Made by a program: the position numbers and the translations under genes
Notes under the pieces: generated by a model
Told to the model about the DNA's origin: nothing
The model's database searches: none
What the model saw: only the letters and a program-made list of their open reading frames with translations
Assembly: GCA_030744755.1 (NCBI GenBank)
Contig: JASLPY010000034.1
Span: 1 to 52,149 of the forward strand
Reading direction: 5' to 3'
DNA length: 52,149 nucleotides
Source of the DNA: Kiritimatiellia bacterium
GTDB taxonomy: Bacteria; Verrucomicrobiota; Kiritimatiellia; UBA8416; JADHWI01
Shown: positions 36,801 to 43,997 of the stretch, one piece after another
Layout of the letters: every line of letters begins with the position of its first letter
How positions within the stretch are numbered: the first letter of the stretch is position 1

Positions 36801-38119
36801 ATCATGCGCTTCATCCCTACGTCCGCCGGCCGGGACCGGAAGGCGACTACCATATTCTTCGGCCGCTGGAATATCATGTCTCGACGAGTGAGCTGGTGCA
36901 AATGCTCGAGAAGGGGCATCACAAGGTCAAGCTGAATGCGGAAGAGTGGGACCGTCTCGTGACGTGGATTGATATGAATGTTCCGGCATTCGGAACCTGG
37001 TCGGACCGCACGGGCAAGGAGTTCATAGCCAAACAGCACAAAGCACGCCTGGAGTTGCGGAAGTTATATGCATCAGTTTCGGAAGATCCCGAGGAGCCGC
37101 TCGGGGACCCGACATCGCCAATAAACGTCAAGTTCGCTTCTGCGAGCAGTCTCAAAGGCAGGAAGATACCAGTGCCCCTACCCGCATCTCTCAAAGTCGC
37201 GAAGGTGGATAATGAGAAGCCGTTGGCTCTTCAGCCGTTTGAGGCAAAGCCCTCGGATGATAGGATCACTGTTGACCTTGGCAAGGATATCAAGTTTGAA
37301 CTGGTCAGCATACCTGCGGGTTCTTTTGTCATGGGAACCGATGATGGATTTGTTGACGAGGGCCCGAGACGCCTGGTGCAGATCAAGGAACCTTTTTATA
37401 TGGCCACAGTCGAGATTGCGAACGAGCTGTACAAGCTCTTTGATCCGGAGCACGACACACGATTCATAGATCTGCCCGGTATGAGTCAGACCAGGGAAGG
37501 CCTTCCTGTTAACAGCCCCAGGCAGCCGGTCTCACGCGTGACCTGGAAGGATGCGATGGCTTTCTGCAAATGGCTTTCGGAGAAGACCGGCGACACCTAT
37601 ACATTGCCCACTGAAGAGCAGTGGGAATGGGCCTGCAGGGCCGGAACCACTTCGCCCTTCTTCTATGGTGATGTGAACACGGACTTCTCGCCCTATGCCA
37701 ACTTCGCGGACAAGTCCATAATCGGCCTGAGTTTCAGGAAGTATCGTCCCGTAATGGAAGACTTCATTCCTCGTGATCGGCGGTACGACGACAAGAGCTG
37801 CGTGACGGCTGACGTGGGTTCGTACAAACCGAATCCCTTTGGTTTGCACGACATGCATGGCAATGTTTCTGAATGGACATTGTCGGACTACGGCAAATGT
37901 GCTTCCGGTCACGATCGCAAGGTTGTGCGTGGTGGTTCCTGGCGGGACCGGCCCATCAAGGCCCGCGCTTCCTGGCGGTGGGGCTACTATGAATTCCAGC
38001 CCGTATTTGATGTAGGATTCCGTGTTGTTCGCCTGGCGAATGCGCCAGCTAAGCCGAGGGAGTACGCAATCCCTCCCGTAACTGAATCCGCCTGGCCTCC
38101 ATTTGTATTGAGGCATTAA
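33866..38119 (+). CDS. HzsA-like diheme propeller protein with C-terminal FGE-like domain
   Basis: A 1417-residue exported protein. ATG 33866 lies 6 bases after GGAG and opens a signal peptide (to about residue 35). Residues about 430-900 resemble the middle propeller of hydrazine synthase alpha subunit, with TolB-like blades (WDGRRVLYSSTDR, LLFQMNPDGTGQ) and the family segment GTVPVEKDGSAMFRVPA just before CVGCH (901-905). CVKCH (951-955) is the second heme site. Residues about 1140-1395 form a formylglycine-generating-enzyme fold (IPAGSFVMG, GNVSEWTLSDYG, VVRGGSWRDRP, VGFRVVR) but the paired catalytic cysteines of true FGE after GGS are absent (RDRPIKARASWRWG), so sulfatase activation is unlikely. 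First of six co-directional genes. Its last 15 residues are encoded by a dispersed repeat. Confidence 0.82.
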   Translation: MPGKPNSTTMAARILPLFSTVAILTLMILQSALAAPAAKQMKDVDASFREISIESLYVKKETWQDTLQTSIERMVRENPTFELGRCQLKDKWFRRGPFKPNPGRKPPDCDFGGPLTKIDLGAKDGAGNKLWEYTGPVSKNQPYDLKLPKHSSVFQCRQYNSDQAGSMQLYLSSSVALTMWQNGKRILELGSAQVDLYKPRLINLEVLKGRNETLIRFDNDANAASTHFFIKFNNITGLRQRLVEELQKKVAEDFTSSRDTFQQGVDSRNRIWFAPWVCDDEVTASRDLARRYAKAVADGEYRKVFEAAAKTAKTHDDVKAIRAACYNYHYSRALETQANFQALHRAIEDKSKDRQLAQSFDAKTFGERLARLEKAFAMATEDTLRLKKLPDLEAGDIMSTKPMSDTAFNTINALVGELATLRRDVLLANPAIGFDRLLMIKRHSGNLGLPSNWVGSGAISGNLDDELVVMRVRDPEAKLETSFKPAGRETIADVDLNWDGRRVLYSSTDRKTRAWQVFEIIIDPVTGKIVKEPRLITPRMGDGVNNYDPCYLPDDRILFCSTAVHQGVPCLAGSGQIANLYLLSRDGQKVRQLCFDQDHNWCPTVLGSGRVLFLRWEYVDTPHYFTRLLFQMNPDGTGQTAYYGSNSYWPNSIFCARPVPGHPTKVVGIVSGHHGVARAGELVLFDTALGRRETEGVVQRIPGYGKKVERLVADHLVGSSWPKFVHPYPVDEKNFIVACKPSPGENWGLYIVDVFDNMVLLKESDDYVYFEPLPLRSTKKPPIIPDSVDLARKDAVVYIVDLYSGPGLKGVPRGSIDRIRILEPHYNYSGKHTGGYINAAIEGGWEPKRIIGTVPVEKDGSAMFRVPANTPILFQPVDKQGRAYQLMRSWTTAMPGEALSCVGCHEDQNSTAPTRGTLASLKAPADIEPWYGFTRGYDFVRELQPVLQAKCVKCHDGTKKDRPNFADTKHGQHEFYNSYHALHPYVRRPGPEGDYHILRPLEYHVSTSELVQMLEKGHHKVKLNAEEWDRLVTWIDMNVPAFGTWSDRTGKEFIAKQHKARLELRKLYASVSEDPEEPLGDPTSPINVKFASASSLKGRKIPVPLPASLKVAKVDNEKPLALQPFEAKPSDDRITVDLGKDIKFELVSIPAGSFVMGTDDGFVDEGPRRLVQIKEPFYMATVEIANELYKLFDPEHDTRFIDLPGMSQTREGLPVNSPRQPVSRVTWKDAMAFCKWLSEKTGDTYTLPTEEQWEWACRAGTTSPFFYGDVNTDFSPYANFADKSIIGLSFRKYRPVMEDFIPRDRRYDDKSCVTADVGSYKPNPFGLHDMHGNVSEWTLSDYGKCASGHDRKVVRGGSWRDRPIKARASWRWGYYEFQPVFDVGFRVVRLANAPAKPREYAIPPVTESAWPPFVLRH
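38075..38102. repeat. GTAGCTG-core repeat, copy 4, inside a gene end
   Basis: 28 bases starting CCCGTAACTGAATCCG, 25 identical to 33649-33676. It encodes most of the final residues (PVTESAWPP) of the HzsA-FGE protein, after the end of the FGE-like fold. Confidence 0.55.
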
Positions 38120-38131
38120 GAGGTAAACAGA

Positions 38132-40585
38132 ATGAAATGCAGAGAAGCCATGTCATATAGGTTGTTGTTAGTAGAGATCTCCACAATTCTAATTCTGAGC
38201 GCAGTTCATCCAGCGAACTGTACCGCTGAGGAGGTGGGCGAAGACGGGCAGCTCAACCCTGCCGGGGTGAAGATTCTGCGGGACTCGGGTGTGAAAGTGG
38301 AACAAATTGTTCTTGCCATGAGAAAGGTAGACAGTGACGGGCACTGGTATGCGAATTTCGGCTGGGACAGCCGAAACACTAGCAGGAAGTACTACCACGA
38401 CAACAGCACGCTGTCTCTGCTCGATCTGAAGACCGGCAAGTTGAAACACCTGGTTCACGATCAGAAAGGCGGAGTACGGGATCCCCAGCTTCACTATTCC
38501 GGCAAGAAGATCCTCTTCTCATACCGCAAAGGTGGCCAGCCCTTCTATCACCTGCACGAGATTGGTATTGACGGAAAGGGCATGCGACAACTGACGGGCG
38601 GCGAGGACGACGACATTGAGCCGGCCTACCTGCCGGATGGCGGGATTGTCTTCTGTTCGTCGCGCTGCAACCGCTATGTGAACTGCTGGTTCACCCATGT
38701 GGCCGTCATATATCGTTGTGACGCTGACGGCAGTAACGTGCGGCCGCTTTCCTGCAACATTGAGCAAGACAACACGCCCTGGGTCTTGCCCGACGGCAAG
38801 ATTCTCTACCAGCGCTGGGAGTACATTGACCGCAGCCGCACGCGTTTCCACCATCTCTGGACAATGAATCCTGATGGGGCCAACCAGATGGTCTATTTTG
38901 GAAACATGCACCCGGGTATGGTCATGATCGATGCGAAGCCCATACCCGGGACGCGCAAGGTGGTTTCTGTCTTCTGTCCCGGACACGGCAAAAAAGAACA
39001 TGCAGGGGCAATCACGATCGTGGATCCAACTAATGGGCCGGACGACAAGTCAATGGCCAAGTCTGTATCCAAGAAACATTTCCGTGACCCGTTTCCGTTC
39101 TCAGAAGATCTGTTCATGGTAGCGCAGGATCAGGAGATAGGACTCCTGGCCGGTGATGGACAGTATACTACGCTCTGGACGATGCCGGATGAGTTCAAGA
39201 AGGAGAAACTCTGGGTACATGAGCCGCGTCCCGTTTCCGGGCGCGAGAAGGAACGTGTCATTCCCTCCCGTGTCGACCTCAAGAAAACTACGGGAACGAT
39301 GACGCTGGAGAACGTCTACTTTGGCAGGAACATGGAAGGTGTGGAGAACGGTGACATCAAGAAGCTCCTTGTCATGGAGGCGCTTCCCAAACCCGTGAAT
39401 TTTTCCGGCACCATGGAGCCGACATCCATGGGTGGAACATTCACGCTCAACCGGGTGTTGGGTACGGTTCCCATCGAAGTGGACGGCAGTGCGCACTTTG
39501 AAATCCCGGCAATGCGCAGCATCTTCTTCGTGGCGCTCGATGAGAACGACCTTTCCGTGAAGAGAATGCAGAGCTTTACCTGCGTTCAGCCTGGCGAGCG
39601 GTTCAGTTGCCTGGGTTGTCATGAAGAGCGCACTTCGAGCCCACCGATGGGCAAGAGGACCATTGCCCTGAAGCGTCCGCCGAGCAAAATCACACCGGTT
39701 CCCGGCGACCTGCCGGACGTGTACGACTTTCCGCGCGATATTCAGCCTATCCTGGATAAGCACTGTGTGAAATGCCACGATGTTGAGCAACAGGGAACAT
39801 ACACCGAAGACGGGAAACAGAAACTCTGCGGCCCGCTTTCTGGAGGCATCTCCCTGGCCGGCGACCGCGGCCCCATATTCTCGCACGCCTACGCCAACCT
39901 GACAATACTGCGTCAGTTCACCGATGGCCGCGATGCCAATGGCAACAAGGCGCCACGCACCATCGGTACGGGTGACAGTCCACTGTTGGCCAAAATCTCC
40001 TCGGGCAAGCATCATGGAGTAAAGGTAACCGCGCGGGAGAGAGATATCGTCCGCCTCTGGATAGAAAGCAGCGCGGTATACGCCGGGACGTACGCCGCGT
40101 TAGGAACAGGGATGGTGAAAGAGATCGGTGTTCCGGAGAAATGCAATTCATGTCACAAGAACAAGTTTCAGAAGTTCAGGTTCCGTGCCGGGCAATACGG
40201 CGATCCGAAGATTGTGAGATTCTATCTGAATACGTTGTCAAATTACTCCCGCCCTGAATACTCGAGAATGCTGCTGGCGCCGCTGTCGAAAGCGGCGGGT
40301 GGATATGGCACCTGTGAAGAGGAGAGCGGTGAAGAAGTTTGGACCTCGCGCGAGTCAGGGGAATACAAGTCACTATTGGCCCAGATAGAGGGGCGCAAGC
40401 AGGAACTGGATAAGAAGAAGCGGTTTGATATGCCGGATTTTAGACCCAACGTGCACTACCTTCGCGAGATGAAGCGGTTCGGAATGCTGTCTGCTGAGCA
40501 CAAAGACGCGGATCCTGTCAACTATTACGAACTGGACCAGGTGTACTGGAAGTCATTCTGGGTTGGTGAGGGCTCCCTGAACTAG
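38132..40585 (+). CDS. HzsA-like triheme propeller protein
   Basis: An 817-residue exported protein. ATG 38132 follows GAGGT and lies 12 bases after the previous stop. The leader is hydrophobic to about residue 31 (ending NCTAEE). A TolB-like propeller (DLKTGKLKHLVHD, GIDGKGMRQLTGGEDDDIEPAYLPDG, LWTMNPDGANQ) leads into GTVPIEVDGSAHFEIPA and CLGCH at 493-497. CVKCH follows at 545-549 and a third heme motif CNSCH at 671-675, which the three paralogues lack. The C-terminal tail (about 690-800) has a charged helical stretch and a possible quinone- or partner-binding role cannot be told. Membership in the HzsA-like family rests on these segments. Confidence 0.82.
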   Translation: MKCREAMSYRLLLVEISTILILSAVHPANCTAEEVGEDGQLNPAGVKILRDSGVKVEQIVLAMRKVDSDGHWYANFGWDSRNTSRKYYHDNSTLSLLDLKTGKLKHLVHDQKGGVRDPQLHYSGKKILFSYRKGGQPFYHLHEIGIDGKGMRQLTGGEDDDIEPAYLPDGGIVFCSSRCNRYVNCWFTHVAVIYRCDADGSNVRPLSCNIEQDNTPWVLPDGKILYQRWEYIDRSRTRFHHLWTMNPDGANQMVYFGNMHPGMVMIDAKPIPGTRKVVSVFCPGHGKKEHAGAITIVDPTNGPDDKSMAKSVSKKHFRDPFPFSEDLFMVAQDQEIGLLAGDGQYTTLWTMPDEFKKEKLWVHEPRPVSGREKERVIPSRVDLKKTTGTMTLENVYFGRNMEGVENGDIKKLLVMEALPKPVNFSGTMEPTSMGGTFTLNRVLGTVPIEVDGSAHFEIPAMRSIFFVALDENDLSVKRMQSFTCVQPGERFSCLGCHEERTSSPPMGKRTIALKRPPSKITPVPGDLPDVYDFPRDIQPILDKHCVKCHDVEQQGTYTEDGKQKLCGPLSGGISLAGDRGPIFSHAYANLTILRQFTDGRDANGNKAPRTIGTGDSPLLAKISSGKHHGVKVTARERDIVRLWIESSAVYAGTYAALGTGMVKEIGVPEKCNSCHKNKFQKFRFRAGQYGDPKIVRFYLNTLSNYSRPEYSRMLLAPLSKAAGGYGTCEEESGEEVWTSRESGEYKSLLAQIEGRKQELDKKKRFDMPDFRPNVHYLREMKRFGMLSAEHKDADPVNYYELDQVYWKSFWVGEGSLN

Positions 40586-40631
40586 AGTTCAATCGACAAG
40601 AATGTTGACGGATCTTCTTAGGAAATAGAAC

Positions 40632-40650
40632 CCCTGTTGTACAGTGGGGA
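40632..40650. terminator. short inverted repeat between genes
   Basis: CCCCTGT, three bases, then ACAGTGGGG, a stem with one bulged T. It lies about 50 bases after the previous stop; no U tract. A weak terminator or operator is possible. Confidence 0.3.
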
Positions 40651-40706
40651 GTATTATCCTGCACCTTGTTTATTGTACTTAAGACTGGAAGAAGAAGGAG
40701 GAGTTG

Positions 40707-43700
40707 ATGTCTCACTGTGCGAAGATGAATCGTTTCCGGGCAGTCTTGTTGATCATGCTTCTCATTACGAGCGCGGGGAACCTCTTTGCCGGTTCGGCTG
40801 AAGACATGGTTAGACAATCCGGCGTACAGGGCGGATTGATTGTTCACATTGGCGCGAATGACGGTTCTTTCGTCTCAGACCTGCTCGTGAACGACAGCTT
40901 TGTGGTCCACGCACTCTGCGAAAATCAAGCAGTCACGGACAAAGTCCGCGCCCATATCAAAAAGAAGGGCCTGTACGGTAAGGTGACCGTTCAGAGGTGG
41001 AGTAAAGACTACCTGCCGTACGCGGACAACCTCGTAAATCTTATCGTAATCCCGAATGCCAAATCGCGAGTGAAGAGTGAAGAGATTGCCAGGGTGCTGG
41101 CTCCAATTGGAGTTGCTCTTCTACCTAAAGGGATCAAGTTTCAGGTTTCAGGTTTCAGCCCTCAGCCCTCCGGCGAGTGGACGAAGTACAGGAAGCCTAT
41201 CCCCTCTGACATTGATGAATGGACCCACTACCTGCACGGGCCGGACAACAATGCGGTTGCTCAGGACACGAAAGCTGGCATTCCTAAACACTTGCGGTGG
41301 ATCGGCGACCCGAAACACGCGCGTGCGCACGAACAGTTGGCCAGCGTGAGCGCCATGGTTACTGCGGGAGGACGTGTCTTTTACATTGTTGATGAGGGAT
41401 TGAGGGCCGATATCCGTATGCCTGCCAGATGGCGACTGATCGCTCGAAACGCCTTTAACGGCGTGATCTTGTGGAAACGGGAAATCACTAAATGGGCGGA
41501 CCACCTCCATGGGTTTCGGCAGGGCCCGTCGGATCTGCCATTCAGGCTCGTTGCGGTTGGCAATACTGTCTGCGTGACCCTGGGAACAGATCAACCGGTC
41601 AGCGCTCTCGATGCAGCAACCGGTAAAACTCTCATAACGTTCAAGGGAACCGAGAATACGCAGCAGATCATTCACACCGGGACCATCCTTGTCATGCTGG
41701 CCGGCACCCCCCAGGTTGATATTCTCAGGACCGGAGACAAGACAGGCTCGGCGCAGCGTGTTGTGATCGCGGCATACCCTGACACTGGGGAAACACTTTG
41801 GAAGAAAGAAGTCGACAGGACGGCCCTTTATCCGATGGCAGTGACTGAAGGGGCATTGTTGTACCAGACGACCAGCCATCTTGTGTGCCTGGACACGAAG
41901 ACAGGCAAAGAGAGATGGCGTGTTGAGCATCCTGCGAATCTTGCGGGGGGGAGAGGATGGTGGTTATGGAATTCTCCCACCCTGACAGCCTGTGACGGCA
42001 TTGCATATGTAGCTGACTCGAAGAAGCTGACGGCATTCGCAATCGATAAGGGGGAATTGCTGTGGCAGACCAAGAGTGCCCACGGGTTCCAGTCTCCGGC
42101 GGACATCTTCGTCGTCAACAACCTGGTGTGGCACGGCAATACCGGGTCCCGGGGCCGAGCTGATTTTCAAGAAGGACTGAATACGAAAACGGGCAAGATT
42201 GAGAAGAAGCTCGACACCAGGAAGGCGTGGTCATATCCCACATTAGCCCATTACCGGTGTTACCGGCCAAAAGCATCCAGCCAGTATATCTTCAGCAGCA
42301 GGTCTGGAGTGGAATTCATAGACGTGGATTCGGGCGCTATCTCCCTGAACCACTGGGTCCGCGGCACCTGCCAGTATGGTGTCATGCCGGCCAATGGCCT
42401 GCTCTACACGCCGCCGCACTCGTGCGCCTGCAACATCAAGACAATGATGCGTGGGTTCTGCGCTTTTTCATCATCAACCGTGAAGCCGTCTCCAGCACGA
42501 ACAAAGACTGCCTCGGACTACCTCGAGCGAGGGCCGGCTTACGGCAAGCAGAACGCGGCAGACGGCATGCCTGATGCCTGGCCGATGTTCCGGCATGACG
42601 CGCAGAGAAGCGGACGAACCGATTCAAGCGTGCCGGCCAAGTTGAGCCGGGCGTGGAAACAGAAGGTCGGCGGACACCTTTCCACGCTGGTTGCCGGCCG
42701 GGACAAAGTGTTTGTGTCGGAGATTGATAAACACACGGTGCATGCGCTCTCGTCTGCTGACGGCTCGCACCTGTGGTTGTTCACTGCCGGGGGACGCGTC
42801 GACTCGCCGCCCACTCTTTACAACGGGCTTGTCCTGTTCGGGTCGGCCGACGGATGGATCTATTGTCTTCGCGAGAATGATGGTGAACTGGCCTGGCGTT
42901 TTCGCTGCGCACCCGAAGCGCGCCTGATCATGGTGCGGGGCCAGCTTGAATCAGCCTGGCCGGTTCACGGAAGTGTCCTGGTGAACAACGGTTCATTGTA
43001 TGCCGCTGCCGGACGCTCTTCCTACCTGGACGGAGGAATCCATGTGTATCGGCTTGATCCCGAAACAGGGAAGGTGCTCGAAAAGACCGTGATCTACAGT
43101 CCTGATGAGAAAACAGGTCAACAGCCTGACGGCGGCGTTGATCTGCGCGGCGCACTGAATGACGTCCTGGCGGCGTCCGGTGATAATATTTACATGCGCC
43201 ATTTGAAGATCGACTTCAAAACAGGCGATGACCTGAAGACAGGGCCGCATCACCTGTTCGCGCCCATAGGGTTCCTGGATGACGAATGGTGGCATCGGTC
43301 CTACTGGATCTACGGATCGGACCCTGTTTCCATGCCCAGGAGCAACGAATCCGGCTGGGCCATCTGGCCGCGTATGGGAACCATGGTGCCGTCCGGCCGT
43401 ATCCTCTCGATGGATGACGAACTCGTGTATGGCCATGGGCGGAATAAGCTTTCTGCGGGCATGACGGCACAGATGAGCGGAGAGCAGTATCGGCTATTTG
43501 CCGCCAGGAAGGAATCTCTCGGTTTGGTACCGAGCGATCGTGAGAACCAACACCTTCGTTACGGGGGATCCGCCGGTAAGCTGCTGTCGAAAGAAACGCG
43601 GAGCGGCGATCAGGGAGGCAGAACTTCCGCGTTCGAATACGCCTGGACGAAGAAATCGCCGCTCCTTGCCAGGGCCCTGGCAGTGGCCGGCAAGACGCTC

Positions 43701-43955
43701 TTGATTGCCGGTCCGCCCGCACCGTCGGGTGGCAGATCCAGGGAGCTCGAGCAAGAGAGCGCCGAAGAAGCAGAGGCCTACTTCCTGGGACAACTCGGTG
43801 CGGAACTGCACCTGGTCAACGCTGCGGATGGGAATCCATTAGCGCAATACAAACTGGAATCGTCACCTGTCTTCGACGGCATGATCGTGCTGCAAGGCAA
43901 GGTCCTCATGTCGCTTCAGGACGGCTCAGTGGTCTGTTTCGACCAGGACAATTGA
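40707..43955 (+). CDS. exported methyltransferase-like plus quinoprotein-type propeller fusion, second copy
   Basis: A 1082-residue protein; ATG 40707 with GGAGGAG directly upstream (TTG 40704 also possible). Signal peptide to about residue 29 (NLFAGS). Residues about 42-140 repeat the features of the 1012-residue protein at 13920: GGLIVHIGANDGSF, then LCENQAVTDKVRAHI, and LPYADNLVNLIVIPNAKS in the motif IV place. Beta-propeller repeats follow (GVILWKREI, ETLWKKEVD, LLWQTKS, HLWLFTAGG, LAWRFRCAP). PPHSCACNIKTMMRGFCAF carries the His-x-Cys-Ala-Cys motif seen in such proteins of PVC bacteria. It may be a heme- or metal-dependent dehydrogenase or a structural propeller; PQQ binding was not shown. 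It sits inside the HzsA-like cluster. Confidence 0.8.
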   Translation: MSHCAKMNRFRAVLLIMLLITSAGNLFAGSAEDMVRQSGVQGGLIVHIGANDGSFVSDLLVNDSFVVHALCENQAVTDKVRAHIKKKGLYGKVTVQRWSKDYLPYADNLVNLIVIPNAKSRVKSEEIARVLAPIGVALLPKGIKFQVSGFSPQPSGEWTKYRKPIPSDIDEWTHYLHGPDNNAVAQDTKAGIPKHLRWIGDPKHARAHEQLASVSAMVTAGGRVFYIVDEGLRADIRMPARWRLIARNAFNGVILWKREITKWADHLHGFRQGPSDLPFRLVAVGNTVCVTLGTDQPVSALDAATGKTLITFKGTENTQQIIHTGTILVMLAGTPQVDILRTGDKTGSAQRVVIAAYPDTGETLWKKEVDRTALYPMAVTEGALLYQTTSHLVCLDTKTGKERWRVEHPANLAGGRGWWLWNSPTLTACDGIAYVADSKKLTAFAIDKGELLWQTKSAHGFQSPADIFVVNNLVWHGNTGSRGRADFQEGLNTKTGKIEKKLDTRKAWSYPTLAHYRCYRPKASSQYIFSSRSGVEFIDVDSGAISLNHWVRGTCQYGVMPANGLLYTPPHSCACNIKTMMRGFCAFSSSTVKPSPARTKTASDYLERGPAYGKQNAADGMPDAWPMFRHDAQRSGRTDSSVPAKLSRAWKQKVGGHLSTLVAGRDKVFVSEIDKHTVHALSSADGSHLWLFTAGGRVDSPPTLYNGLVLFGSADGWIYCLRENDGELAWRFRCAPEARLIMVRGQLESAWPVHGSVLVNNGSLYAAAGRSSYLDGGIHVYRLDPETGKVLEKTVIYSPDEKTGQQPDGGVDLRGALNDVLAASGDNIYMRHLKIDFKTGDDLKTGPHHLFAPIGFLDDEWWHRSYWIYGSDPVSMPRSNESGWAIWPRMGTMVPSGRILSMDDELVYGHGRNKLSAGMTAQMSGEQYRLFAARKESLGLVPSDRENQHLRYGGSAGKLLSKETRSGDQGGRTSAFEYAWTKKSPLLARALAVAGKTLLIAGPPAPSGGRSRELEQESAEEAEAYFLGQLGAELHLVNAADGNPLAQYKLESSPVFDGMIVLQGKVLMSLQDGSVVCFDQDN

Positions 43956-43997
43956 CTCCTTCCCAAGGGTAGTTCAATAATAGCGGGGGAAAACGAA

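Noticed and set aside
37290..38119. Sulfatase-activating formylglycine-generating enzyme
   Set aside because: The fold is there but the catalytic cysteine pair is not.
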